The translations under genes were made by a program, and so were the position numbers. From assembly GCA_041687455.1 (NCBI GenBank), contig JAWLBY010000012.1, positions 73,706 through 137,705 on the forward strand: 64,000 nucleotides of DNA, written 5' to 3'. Of this stretch, positions 25,399-33,418 are shown one piece after another. Under the pieces are notes generated by a model that had not been told where the DNA came from, did no database searches, and saw nothing but the letters and a program-made list of their open reading frames with translations. The first letter of the stretch is position 1; each line of letters begins with the position of its first letter. Origin of the DNA: JAWLBY01 sp041687455. GTDB lineage: Bacteria > Pseudomonadota > Gammaproteobacteria > Xanthomonadales > Xanthomonadaceae.

Positions 25399-26675
25399 AG
25401 CCGCTCCTCCGCAGCATCACGCGGCAACACGTGCCTGAGATCGAACACGATCCCGTTGGCTCGCAGCAGACCGCGGATCTCCGCCGCCATCGCGACGAAC
25501 TGCCGATGGGCGACGGCGATGATGACGACGTCGTAGCCGTCCGGATCCGGCGCGTCGATCGGCCGCAGGCCGTACTCGGCCTCGCAGCGCTCCGGGTCGA
25601 CCCATGGATCGATCACGTCGAGCCGCATGTGGTACTGGCGCAATTCCGACAGGATCACACCGACCTGGCTGTTGCGCAGGTCGGCGCAGTTCTCCTTGAA
25701 CGCGACGCCCATCACCAGTACGCGCGCGTTGACCGCGTTGATCTGCGACAGCGCCATTCGGCGCAGCAGCCGCGCGCAGACATAGCCGGCCATGCTGTCG
25801 TTGATTCGCCGCGCGTTGGTGATGAGCGCCGGATGATGGCCGGCTTCCTGCGCCTTGTGGATCAGGTAGTACGGATCGACGCCGATGCAGTGGCCACCGA
25901 CCAGTCCGGGCCGGAACGGCAGGAAATTCCACTTCGTACCGGCGGCGGCCAGCACCGCTTCGGTATCGAGCCCGAGCCGGTGGAAGATCTGCGCGAATTC
26001 GTTGACCAGCGCGATGTTGACGTCGCGCTGGGTGTTCTCGATCGCCTTTGCCGCCTCGGCGGTGCGGATGTCCGGCGCCAGATGGGTGCCGGCCCGGATG
26101 ATCCGGCGATACAGCGCATCGACCCGCGCCGCGGCTGCCGGCGACGACCCGGACGTGACCTTGACGATGTCGATCAGCCGCCGTGAACGGTCACCGGGAT
26201 TGATCCGCTCCGGACTGTAACCGAGCTCGAAGTCGACGCCGAAACGCAGGCCCGATTCGATCTCGAGTACTCGCGCGCAGACCTCCTCGGTGGCACCGGG
26301 ATAGACGGTCGACTCGTAGATCACCAGCGCACCGGCGCGCATGACGCGGCCGACGGTACGGCTCGCTTCGATCAGCGGCGTCAGGTCCGGCACCTTGTGT
26401 CGGCTGACCGGGGTCGGCACCGAGACGATGAACACGTCGCAACCGGCCAGCGCCGCCGGATCGTCGCTGAGCTCGAGCGTACCGAGCATCGCAAGCTCGC
26501 TGTCGTCGAGCTCGCCGGTGACGTCGCGGCCGGCCCGCAACGCGGCGATCCGCTGCCGGTCGATGTCGAAGCCGACCGTCTTCAGCGTGCCGGCGAACGC
26601 CAGTGCGAGCGGCAGCCCGACGTAGCCGAGCCCGACCACACCGACGCGGATCGGATCGTCGTCGATCGCACTCAT
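25395..26675 (-). CDS. UDP-N-acetylhexosamine-type nucleotide-sugar dehydrogenase (WbpO/TviB/VipA-like)
   Basis: A 426-residue NAD-dependent four-electron dehydrogenase. Features are N-terminal Rossmann VGLGYVGLPLALAFAG, the substrate-side PTPVSRHKVPDLTPL, EEVCARVLEIESGLRFGVDF, FELGYSPERINPGD, and the thiol region GLVGGHCIGVDPYYL with the catalytic Cys. The C-terminal domain has GVAFKENCADLRNSQV. This pattern matches enzymes oxidising UDP-GlcNAc or UDP-GalNAc to the uronic acids for capsule or O-antigen. It overlaps the upstream ugd by 4 nt and slyX downstream by 4 nt. The exact sugar is inferred, not certain. Confidence 0.88.
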   Translation of the reverse strand: MSAIDDDPIRVGVVGLGYVGLPLALAFAGTLKTVGFDIDRQRIAALRAGRDVTGELDDSELAMLGTLELSDDPAALAGCDVFIVSVPTPVSRHKVPDLTPLIEASRTVGRVMRAGALVIYESTVYPGATEEVCARVLEIESGLRFGVDFELGYSPERINPGDRSRRLIDIVKVTSGSSPAAAARVDALYRRIIRAGTHLAPDIRTAEAAKAIENTQRDVNIALVNEFAQIFHRLGLDTEAVLAAAGTKWNFLPFRPGLVGGHCIGVDPYYLIHKAQEAGHHPALITNARRINDSMAGYVCARLLRRMALSQINAVNARVLVMGVAFKENCADLRNSQVGVILSELRQYHMRLDVIDPWVDPERCEAEYGLRPIDAPDPDGYDVVIIAVAHRQFVAMAAEIRGLLRANGIVFDLRHVLPRDAAEERL

Positions 26676-28066
26676 GCGGTGGCGGCGCCGATCGCGAGTT
26701 CGTCGCGACGCAGTGCCTCCGCAGCGACCGGCACGACCACGCTGCGGCCGCGGCCGATGCCGTAATAGGCCAGCCCGGCGGCCTCGACCTGTTGCGGTTC
26801 GTAGATGTTGCGGCCGTCGAAGATCACCGGCGTCCCCAGCGTATCGCGGATGCGGCTGAAATCCGGGCTCCAGAACGCCTTCCACTCGGTCACGACGGCC
26901 AGCGCGTCGGCGCCCTCGAGTGCCTGGTACAGCTCGTCGCACAGCACCAGGTCGGCGCGCTCGCCGTAGATCCGGCGCGCCTCACGCAAGGCCTCCGGAT
27001 CATGCGCGCGAACCCGCGCACCGGCCGCCCACAGTTGCTCGATCAGCGTGCGGCTCGGTGCCTCCCGCATGTCGTCGGTGTTGGGCTTGAATGCGAGCCC
27101 CCACAACGCGATCGTCCGGCCGTGCAGCTCGCCGCCGAAGTGCGCGGCGATGCTGTCGAACAGACGCTGCTTCTGGCTCGCATTGACCGCCTCGACGGCA
27201 CCGAGCAGGCGCGGCTCGTAGCCGTGCTGCCGCGCCGTGTGCTCGAGCGCCTTGACGTCCTTCGGAAAACAGGAGCCGCCGTAGCCGATGCCGGGGTAGA
27301 TGAACGAATAGCCGATCCGTGGATCCGAACCGATGCCATGACGGACCATCTCGACGTCGGCGCCGACGCGCTCGGCGATGTTCGCGATCTCGTTCATGAA
27401 GCTGATCTTGGTCGCCAGCATCGCATTGGCGGCGTACTTGGTCAGCTCGGCCGAGCGCAGGTCCATCAGCACCAGCCGCTCGTGGTTGCGGTTGAACGGC
27501 GCATACAGCGACTTCAGCAATTCGATCGCGGTTTCACTGTCGGCGCCGATCACGATCCGATCGGGCCGCATGCAGTCCTTGACCGCATCGCCTTCCTTGA
27601 GAAACTCCGGATTGCTGACCACGTCGAACGGTACCTCGACGCCACGCGCTGCGAGCTCGGCGGCGATGGTCTGCCGAACCAGATCGGCGGTACCGACCGG
27701 CACGGTCGACTTGTCGACGACCACCGCATGCTGCCGCAGGTGCCGGCCGATCAACCGGGCGACGTCGAGCACATGCGACAGGTCGGCGCTGCCGTCCTCG
27801 TCGGGCGGCGTGCCGACCGCAATGAAGATCAGTTCGCCATGCTCGATCGCGGCGGCACCGTCGGTGGTGAACCGCAACCGGCCCACGCGGTGGTTCTCGA
27901 CCACCAGCTCATCCAGGCCCGGCTCGTGGATCGGCACCACGCCACGCTTCAGGCCTTCGACCTTGGCGGCATCGACATCGACGCAGAGCACGTCGTTGCC
28001 GACCTCGGCGAAGCAGGCACCGCTGACCAGACCGACGTAGCCGGTGCCGAATATCGTCAAACGCAT
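26672..28066 (-). CDS. ugd: UDP-glucose 6-dehydrogenase
   Basis: A 464-residue enzyme that makes UDP-glucuronate from UDP-glucose. Motifs are IFGTGYVGLVSGACFAEVG at the N-terminus, FIAVGTPPDEDGSADLSHV, SNPEFLKEGDAVKD, GIGYGGSCFPKDVKALEHT with the catalytic Cys near residue 265, and WGLAFKPNTDDMREAPSRT. The start at 28066 (MRLTIFGTGYVG) is the family one. It is the first gene of a three- or four-gene unit with the second dehydrogenase, slyX and perhaps DUF2058. The product would feed exopolysaccharide or lipid A modification. Confidence 0.95.
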   Translation of the reverse strand: MRLTIFGTGYVGLVSGACFAEVGNDVLCVDVDAAKVEGLKRGVVPIHEPGLDELVVENHRVGRLRFTTDGAAAIEHGELIFIAVGTPPDEDGSADLSHVLDVARLIGRHLRQHAVVVDKSTVPVGTADLVRQTIAAELAARGVEVPFDVVSNPEFLKEGDAVKDCMRPDRIVIGADSETAIELLKSLYAPFNRNHERLVLMDLRSAELTKYAANAMLATKISFMNEIANIAERVGADVEMVRHGIGSDPRIGYSFIYPGIGYGGSCFPKDVKALEHTARQHGYEPRLLGAVEAVNASQKQRLFDSIAAHFGGELHGRTIALWGLAFKPNTDDMREAPSRTLIEQLWAAGARVRAHDPEALREARRIYGERADLVLCDELYQALEGADALAVVTEWKAFWSPDFSRIRDTLGTPVIFDGRNIYEPQQVEAAGLAYYGIGRGRSVVVPVAAEALRRDELAIGAATA

Positions 28067-28152
28067 CGAACGCGTCCTGCAGGCTGAACGGATTGCAATG
28101 ATAGCGGCAAGCTGGCCACAGCACCGACGCACCTGGTCGCCAGAACGACTAC

Positions 28153-28200
28153 GGCCGGCAAATGCCGGCCGCAGCGCGCAGCAGCAACCGCCGGGCGGTT
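28153..28200. terminator. Hairpins between the FKBP gene stop and ugd
   Basis: GGCCGGC-AAAT-GCCGGCC (28153-28170) and AACCGCCGGGCGGTT (28186-28200, touching the FKBP stop) form two adjacent stems just downstream of the minus-strand FKBP gene. Neither has a T-tract, so rho-independent termination is uncertain. Confidence 0.4.
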
Positions 28201-28905
28201 TTACTGCGTGACGATCTCGAGCAGTTCGACCTCGAATACCAGCGTCGCGTTCGGGCCGATCGGACCCGGCGTGCCGCGGTCGCCGTAGCCGAGCTGCGAC
28301 GGAATCCACAGCTTGTACTTGCTGCCGACCGGCATCAGTTGCAGTGCTTCGGTCCAGCCCGGGATGACCGCGTTCAACGCGAACTGCGCCGGCTGGCCGC
28401 GATCGATCGAGCTGTCGAACTTGGTGCCGTCGAGCAGCGTGCCGACGTAATGCACCTTGACCGTGTCGGTCGCGGCCGGCTTCGGACCGTTGCCTTCGCT
28501 GATGACCTGGTACTGCAGTCCCGAAGCGGTCGCCTTCACGCCGGCCGCCGACTTGTTCTTCGCCAGGAACGCCTCGCCTTCGGCCTTGTTCGCCTCGGCC
28601 AGCTTCTGCATCTCGGCCGCACGCTTGCCCTGCAGGCGCTCGGCGAAACCGCGCTGGACTTCCATCAGTTGATCCTGGGTCAGCAGCGGATCCTTGCCGG
28701 CCATCGCGTCCTCGATCGCACGATAGACGACCTTCATGTCGATCTCGTCCTTGATCGACGCCAGCGAGCCGCCGATCTGCATGCCGACCATGTAGCTGAC
28801 CTTGTCTTTCTCGGTATTCAGCGCGTCCTGGGCGGACGCGGTGGCGGTCAGGGCGAGAGCGCCGGCGGTCGCGACGGCCAGCATGGTGTGACGCAGGGGC
28901 TTCAT
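28201..28905 (-). CDS. Periplasmic FKBP-type peptidyl-prolyl isomerase (FkpA/Mip-like)
   Basis: A 234-residue protein with a signal peptide (MKPLRHTMLAVATAGALALT, cleavage near ASAQD). It has the helical N-terminal dimerisation domain (DKVSYMVGMQIGGSLASIKD to residue 120) and a C-terminal FKBP barrel with VKVHYVGTLLDGTKFDSSID, IPGWTEALQLMPVGSKYKLW and PNATLVFEVELL. It catalyses cis-trans proline isomerisation in folding of envelope proteins. GGAGAATTCG before ATG 28905 fixes the start; upstream in-frame ATGs would add an unrelated tail. The gene is monocistronic. I see nothing else between 28906 and the tRNA promoter. Confidence 0.93.
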   Translation of the reverse strand: MKPLRHTMLAVATAGALALTATASAQDALNTEKDKVSYMVGMQIGGSLASIKDEIDMKVVYRAIEDAMAGKDPLLTQDQLMEVQRGFAERLQGKRAAEMQKLAEANKAEGEAFLAKNKSAAGVKATASGLQYQVISEGNGPKPAATDTVKVHYVGTLLDGTKFDSSIDRGQPAQFALNAVIPGWTEALQLMPVGSKYKLWIPSQLGYGDRGTPGPIGPNATLVFEVELLEIVTQ

Positions 28906-29169
28906 CGAATTCTCCAGATGGGATGCGCTTGTGGTCATTGGGCCCGGGCGCAGGGGCCGCGTATTGTGCGGCCGCCGCTGCGGGCGCTGCAACGCGCGGT
29001 CAGAGACCGCAAATCGACCCGCGGGTTCCGCAGTATCCGTGCCGCCAACTGAACCGGCCGGGCACGACCGCTCGAGCGCAGCCTATTCGCATTCGGTCAA
29101 CGCTCGTGTAAGCTTGCGCGCCGCTGCAGCGTCCGCGCCGCAGTCGCCGGTCGGTTCGATGTACAGGAC

Positions 29170-29198
29170 TTGACGAACGGCAAAGCAGTCGCAATAAT
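29170..29198 (+). promoter_or_regulatory. Sigma-70 promoter of tRNA-Arg
   Basis: TTGACG at 29170-29175, a 17-bp spacer and AATAAT at 29193-29198 make a strong consensus-like promoter. It would start transcription about 5 nt before the tRNA 5' end or slightly upstream, with a very short leader. Confidence 0.7.
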
Positions 29199-29209
29199 TT
29201 CGCTTCTTC

Positions 29210-29286
29210 GCGCCCGTAGCTCAGTTGGATAGAGTACCAGGCTACGAACTTGGTGGTCGGGAGTTCGAATCTCTCCGGGCGCGCCA
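29210..29286 (+). tRNA. tRNA-Arg(ACG)
   Basis: A complete 77-nt tRNA with a 7-bp acceptor stem (GCGCCCG with CGGGCGC), D arm GCTC..GAGT and anticodon stem CCAGG/CTTGG. The loop is CTACGAA, giving anticodon ACG. The T arm is GGGAG-TTCGAAT-CTCTC, the discriminator is G, and the CCA is encoded. In bacteria the A34 of this tRNA is normally converted to inosine by TadA so that it reads CGU, CGC and CGA. Confidence 0.97.
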
Positions 29287-29298
29287 TACGAAAACAAG

Positions 29299-29330
29299 AA
29301 AGCCGATGAGCCATGCTCATCGGCTTTTTT
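29299..29330 (+). terminator. Rho-independent terminator of tRNA-Arg
   Basis: A perfect 13-bp stem (AAAGCCGATGAGC / GCTCATCGGCTTT) with a CAT loop is followed by further T residues to 29330. It is the clearest intrinsic terminator in the window and isolates the tRNA from the arsJ operon. From 29331 to 29515 I find no gene. Confidence 0.93.
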
Positions 29331-29515
29331 GTTGTTGCATCCCGTACAAGCGCGCCCGGTGTCGCTCGACATGCATGGCGGCGCGCCGGAAGGCGTTCCG
29401 AATTCGGATCTGCCGCAGACTTTTCGCTCCGATGAAATGATCGCGTCGGACGACCGCTGTTTCGATTGCGACGGGAACTCGCAGGACGTCCGGCACGCCG
29501 AACGTCGCCACGCAC

Positions 29516-30718
29516 TCACCCACGCGCAACCTGCGGCAACCGCAACGCGAGCACCGCCGCGGTCACCACGAACAGTGCGCTGATCCACAGGCAGGCGCCG
29601 AGCCCTGCCGTCTGGTACACCGCGCCCGACAGCACGGTACCGATCAATCGGCCGAGCGCGTTGGCCATGTAGTAGAAACCGACATCGAGCGACACGCCAT
29701 CGGCGTCGGCATGGGCAACGATCAGGTAGCTGTGCAGCGACGAGTTGATCGCGAACAGCAGGCCGAACAACGCGAGACCGGAGACCAGCACGAACTGTGG
29801 CTGCAGCGTGCGTGCCAGCAGCAACGCAATCGCCGCCGGCACCAGCGCGAGCACGAGTCCCCATCCGCAGGCCGCGCGGCCGCCCGGCGGATGCCCCGCG
29901 GCCTTGCCTGTCAGCAGCGGCGCCAGCGCCTGCACGAGGCCGTAGCCGACCACCCAGGCGGCGAGAAAACCGCCGATCCGCCAGAAGTCCCAGCCGAGCG
30001 CCTCGGCCAGGAATACCGGCAGCGCGACCACGAACCAGACGTCGCGCGCACCGAACAGGAACAGCCGCGCCGCCGACAACCGGTTGATCGCCGCGCTCTT
30101 CGACAGCAGGTGGCGGAATTTCGGTTTCGCGCTGGCGCGGCCGAGTTCGCGCAGCGTCAGCAAACTGCCGATCAGGACCAGCACCAGCAGCAGCGCCATC
30201 GCGGCGACGGTCGATCGAAAACCGATCAGCCCGAGCAACGCGCCGCCGATGAAAAACCCGACGCCCTTCAATGCGTTTTTCGAGCCGGTCAACGCGGCGA
30301 CCCAGCGGTACAGACGCTGCTGCTGATGCGCCGCGACCAGCAGCTTGATGCCGCTCTTGGCGCTCATCTTGTTCAAATCCTTGGCGACCCCGGACATCGC
30401 CTGCGCCGCCATCACCCACGGCACCGTCAGCGCCGCCGACGGCACGGCCAGCATTGTCAGCGCGGCGATCTGCAGCGCGAGGCCGGCGTTCATCGTCCGG
30501 TTGAGGCCGAATCGCGCCCCGAGCCAGCCACCGATCAGGTTGGTGACGACGCCGAACGCCTCGTAGAACAGGAACAGCAGTGCGACCTGCAGCGGGCTGT
30601 AGCCGAGCTGGTGGAAATGCAGCACCACCAGCATGCGCAGCGCGCCGTCGGTGAGCGTGAACGCCCAGTAGTTGCCGGTGATCAGCAGGTACTGGCGCAG
30701 ATCGGTGGTCGATGCCAT
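29516..30718 (-). CDS. arsJ: Organoarsenical efflux MFS transporter ArsJ
   Basis: A 400-residue, twelve-helix major facilitator. The opening LRQYLLITGNYWAFTLTDGA and LRMLVVLHFHQLGYSPLQVA, then FEAFGVVTNLIGG-type residues, are hallmarks of ArsJ. In studied bacteria, ArsJ exports 1-arseno-3-phosphoglycerate, the unstable product made by its partner GAPDH, which then breaks down outside to arsenate. Here it is the last gene after arsR and gapdh on the same strand, with an 81-bp gap from the dehydrogenase, the canonical operon order. Confidence 0.93.
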   Translation of the reverse strand: MASTTDLRQYLLITGNYWAFTLTDGALRMLVVLHFHQLGYSPLQVALLFLFYEAFGVVTNLIGGWLGARFGLNRTMNAGLALQIAALTMLAVPSAALTVPWVMAAQAMSGVAKDLNKMSAKSGIKLLVAAHQQQRLYRWVAALTGSKNALKGVGFFIGGALLGLIGFRSTVAAMALLLVLVLIGSLLTLRELGRASAKPKFRHLLSKSAAINRLSAARLFLFGARDVWFVVALPVFLAEALGWDFWRIGGFLAAWVVGYGLVQALAPLLTGKAAGHPPGGRAACGWGLVLALVPAAIALLLARTLQPQFVLVSGLALFGLLFAINSSLHSYLIVAHADADGVSLDVGFYYMANALGRLIGTVLSGAVYQTAGLGACLWISALFVVTAAVLALRLPQVARG

Positions 30719-30799
30719 GCGGGCCGGGGCTGGTAAGGATCCGGGAATGGAGCGCCGGACGCACCGGCGGCTGCGGACATCATGGCGCCGTGCGGTCGC

Positions 30800-31804
30800 T
30801 CAGGCGGCCACGGCGACCTTGCGCACCAGATCGATGACCCGGTTCACGTAGCCCCATTCGTTGTCGTACCAGGCGTAGATCTTGACCTGGGTGCCGCCGG
30901 TCACGCGGGTCGATGCCGCATCGACGATGCTCGAGCGCGGATCGCCGCGAAAGTCGACCGAAACCAGCGGCTGCGTCTCGTAACCGAGGATGCCGGCCAA
31001 TGCGCCATTGGCAGCGGCACGCAAGGCTTCGTTGACCTCGGTGACCGTCGTCGGTCGCTGCACTTCGAACACGCAGTCGGTCAACGATGCATTGGCCAGC
31101 GGCACGCGTACCGCGATGCCGTCGAGGCGACCGCGCAGCTCCGGAAAGATCTCGGCGATCGCGGTGGCCGAGCCGGTCGAGGTCGGGATCAGGCTTTCGC
31201 CGCAGGCACGCGCGCGGCGCAGGTCCTTGTGCGGCGCATCGAGGATCGTCTGCGTGTTGGTCAGGCAGTGGATCGTCGTGATGCTGCCGTGACGGATGCC
31301 GAACTCGCCGTGGATCACCTTGACGACCGGCGCGAGACAGTTGGTCGTGCACGACGCGGCGCTGATGATCCGGTGCCGCGCCGGGTCGAAGCGGTCGTCG
31401 TTGACGCCGACCACGATGTCGAGCGCCCCCGGCTCCTTGACCGGCGCGGTGACGATCACGCGCGGCACGCCGCGATCGAGGTACGGCTGCAGCGCCGCCA
31501 GCTTGCGGAACCGGCCGGAGGCTTCGATGACGACGTCGCAGTCCGACCAGTCGGTATCGCACACGGCCGTGTTGCGGCTCACCGCGATGCGCTGCCCATC
31601 GATCGCAATCGCGGCATCCCCGGCCTCGGCCCGTCGCGACCAGCGGCCGTGGATCGAATCGAAGTTCAGCAGATGCGCGAAGGTCGCCGCATCGCCGGCC
31701 GGGTCGTTGATCCGGACGAACTGCAGGTCCCGCTCGCCCCAGCCGGCGCGCAGCGCCAGCCGTCCCATGCGGCCGAAGCCGTTGATGCCGATCCTGATCG
31801 TCAT
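30800..31804 (-). CDS. ArsJ-associated glyceraldehyde-3-phosphate dehydrogenase
   Basis: A 334-residue GAPDH with NAD-binding RIGINGFGRMGRLALRAGW, catalytic Cys in ISAASCTTNCLAPVVKVIHG near residue 150, and YDNEWGYVNRVIDLVRKVA near the end. Family knowledge of arsR-gapdh-arsJ loci says it uses arsenate in place of phosphate, yielding 1-arseno-3-phosphoglycerate for ArsJ. The ATG at 31804 comes after GGGTGAC and begins 1 nt after the arsR stop. The linkage to arsR and arsJ argues against this being the glycolytic copy, but activity cannot be proved from sequence. Confidence 0.92.
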   Translation of the reverse strand: MTIRIGINGFGRMGRLALRAGWGERDLQFVRINDPAGDAATFAHLLNFDSIHGRWSRRAEAGDAAIAIDGQRIAVSRNTAVCDTDWSDCDVVIEASGRFRKLAALQPYLDRGVPRVIVTAPVKEPGALDIVVGVNDDRFDPARHRIISAASCTTNCLAPVVKVIHGEFGIRHGSITTIHCLTNTQTILDAPHKDLRRARACGESLIPTSTGSATAIAEIFPELRGRLDGIAVRVPLANASLTDCVFEVQRPTTVTEVNEALRAAANGALAGILGYETQPLVSVDFRGDPRSSIVDAASTRVTGGTQVKIYAWYDNEWGYVNRVIDLVRKVAVAA

Positions 31805-31805
31805 G

Positions 31806-32168
31806 TCACCCTCGTCGTTGCGGGCGCGCCGCGGCCGGCGCGCGTTGGCTGTCGTTGTCGAACGCTGGCGCGCAGCGGGCCGGGTCACCGCCGCAGCAGT
31901 CGTCGGTCAGGAACCCGACCAGCGACCGCAGCACTCCGGTTTCCGCCCGGTAGCGCACGTGACGGCCCTGCTGCTGCCCCGCGACCAGCCCGGCATGGCT
32001 CAGCTCCTTCAGATGGAACGACAGCGTCGCCGGCGGAATGCCGAGCCGTTCGGCCACCACGCCAGCCACCAGTCCATCCGGTGCGTGCGTCACCAGCAGC
32101 CGGAAGATACGCAGGCGGCTGTCGTGGGCCAGCGCGGCAAGCGCGCGAAGGACGTCTGGCGTTTCCAT
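31806..32168 (-). CDS. arsR: ArsR/SmtB family arsenic-responsive repressor
   Basis: A 120-residue winged-helix repressor: LRALAALAHDSRLRIFRLLV, the recognition region RLGIPPATLSFHLKELSHAGL, and wing HVRYRAETG. No Cys lies in the recognition helix. Instead, Cys91, Cys92 and Cys99 sit together in the C-terminal TDDCCGGDPARC, similar to the C-terminal As(III) site of the Acidithiobacillus-type ArsR. It should repress its own operon until trivalent arsenic binds. The promoter is within the 123-bp spacer to the divergent SPFH gene. Confidence 0.93.
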   Translation of the reverse strand: METPDVLRALAALAHDSRLRIFRLLVTHAPDGLVAGVVAERLGIPPATLSFHLKELSHAGLVAGQQQGRHVRYRAETGVLRSLVGFLTDDCCGGDPARCAPAFDNDSQRAPAAARPQRRG

Positions 32169-32227
32169 GTTTCCATTATCGTCAAAAGATCATTGCAGTC
32201 ACATGACACGCCCCACCGCGTCTGATT

Positions 32228-32244
32228 GATATCACTGTGATATC
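32228..32244. promoter_or_regulatory. Perfect palindrome GATATCAC-T-GTGATATC, candidate operator
   Basis: An 8-bp perfect inverted repeat with a one-base centre lies in the divergent arsR/SPFH spacer, 47 bp before the SPFH start and 60 bp before arsR. It could be the operator of the Arc-like protein at 33174-33371, of ArsR, or of an unseen regulator. It is the only symmetrical AT-rich element in this spacer. Confidence 0.55.
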
Positions 32245-32291
32245 TTTCAACCGCCGCGGCATGGCCCGGCCCGCCCCCGGAGAACAACGTC

Positions 32292-33155
32292 ATGAAAGAA
32301 CTGCCCCTTCGCTCGGTCGCCGGCATTCCGGCCCTGGTCATCCATCTGCTGCTCGTGATCGGTGCCATCGCCGTCATGGTGCTGCTGGCCCGGGCCGGCT
32401 CGCCGATCGGCATCGGCGTATCGGTCGTCGTGCTCGGCGTGCTGCTCGGGATGTTCGCCGGCTACTACATGGTCGAGCCGAACCAGGCGGCGGTGCTGTC
32501 GCTGTTCGGCAAGTACGTCGGCACGGTCAAGACCGACGGCCTGCGCTTCAACAATCCGTTCTACAGCGTGCGCAAGGTGTCGTTGCGGGTGCGCAACTTC
32601 GAAAGCGGACGACTGAAGGTCAACGAACTCGACGGCAGTCCGATCGAGATCGCCGCAGTGGTGGTCTGGCGGGTGGTCGACTCGGCCGAAGCGGTGTTCA
32701 ATGTCGACGACTACGAGAGCTTCATGCACGTGCAGTCGGAAGCGGCGCTGCGCGCGATGGCGACCAGCTACCCGTATGACCAGCACACGCCGGACCAGAT
32801 CGCGCTGCGCAGCCACGCGGCCGAAGTCAGCGAGCATCTGAAGCAGCAGCTCGACGAACGCCTGACCACGGCCGGCATCGACGTGCTCGAAGCACGGATC
32901 AGCCACCTCGCCTACGCGCCGGAAATCGCCCAGGCGATGCTGCAGCGGCAGCAGGCCAACGCGGTCGTCGCCGCGCGCGCCCGCATCGTCGAGGGTGCGG
33001 TCGGCATGGTGCAGATGGCGCTCGACGAACTGCGCAGCAACGGCGTGATCGAACTCGACGGGGAGCGTCGCGCGCAGATGGTCAGCAACCTGCTGGTCGT
33101 GCTGTGCTCGGACCGTGCGACGACACCGGTCGTCAACGCCGGCACGCTGTATTAG
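32292..33155 (+). CDS. SPFH/Band 7 (stomatin-prohibitin-like) membrane protein
   Basis: A 287-residue protein with two closely spaced hydrophobic segments (about residues 12-35 and 40-60), then YMVEPNQAAVLSLFGKYVGT and an SPFH domain (NNPFYSVRKVSLRVRNFESG, VVWRVVDSAEAVFNVDDYES). Next is a long helical region LKQQLDERLTTAGIDVLEAR, ending in QRQQANAVVAARARIVEGAV. Such proteins form large membrane-bound cages or microdomains. GGAGAACAAC precedes the ATG. It is followed after 18 bp by an Arc-like gene. The partner protease seen with HflK/C is absent. Confidence 0.9.
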   Translation: MKELPLRSVAGIPALVIHLLLVIGAIAVMVLLARAGSPIGIGVSVVVLGVLLGMFAGYYMVEPNQAAVLSLFGKYVGTVKTDGLRFNNPFYSVRKVSLRVRNFESGRLKVNELDGSPIEIAAVVVWRVVDSAEAVFNVDDYESFMHVQSEAALRAMATSYPYDQHTPDQIALRSHAAEVSEHLKQQLDERLTTAGIDVLEARISHLAYAPEIAQAMLQRQQANAVVAARARIVEGAVGMVQMALDELRSNGVIELDGERRAQMVSNLLVVLCSDRATTPVVNAGTLY

Positions 33156-33173
33156 CGCGACAACGCCGACGCG

Positions 33174-33371
33174 ATGAGCGAGAAGAAGGCCTACCCGCTA
33201 CGGATCAGCGAACCGGTGCTGACCGCGATGCAGCGCTGGGCCGCCGACGACCTGCGCTCGCTCAACGCGCAGATCGAATACGTGCTGCGCGAGGCGCTGG
33301 TCCGTGCCGGCCGCCTGCGCTCGCCACCGGCGCCGCCGGTGATCGACGACGACGCCCCGCCGCAGCCCTGA
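33174..33371 (+). CDS. Arc-family ribbon-helix-helix DNA-binding protein
   Basis: A 65-residue protein. AYPLRISEPVLTAMQRWAAD forms the beta strand and first helix, and LRSLNAQIEYVLREALVRAG the second helix, the RHH pattern of Arc. A proline-rich acidic tail follows. A dimer would bind a short palindrome, and the perfect 17-bp one at 32228-32244, upstream of the co-transcribed SPFH gene, is a good candidate for autoregulation. No toxin partner is visible, so this is not an obvious toxin-antitoxin pair. Confidence 0.82.
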   Translation: MSEKKAYPLRISEPVLTAMQRWAADDLRSLNAQIEYVLREALVRAGRLRSPPAPPVIDDDAPPQP

Positions 33372-33418
33372 ATCACCCGCGTTGCACCGCCAGCGGACGA
33401 CGCACGAATCGGAACCCC

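Noticed and set aside
29210..29331. tRNA-Arg as an integration site for a genomic island carrying the ars operon
   Set aside because: I found no repeat of the tRNA 3' end in the window and no integrase; the ars genes show no different base composition by eye.
29331..29515. Short frames between the tRNA terminator and arsJ
   Set aside because: No ribosome site, no recognisable motif, and several overlapping frames of similar quality on both strands.
30800..31804. The GAPDH as the glycolytic enzyme
   Set aside because: It is 1 nt from arsR and followed by arsJ, the known arsenate-resistance order.
33174..33371. Arc-like gene as antitoxin of a toxin-antitoxin pair
   Set aside because: Neighbours are an SPFH protein and a large hydrolase; no small toxin gene is adjacent.
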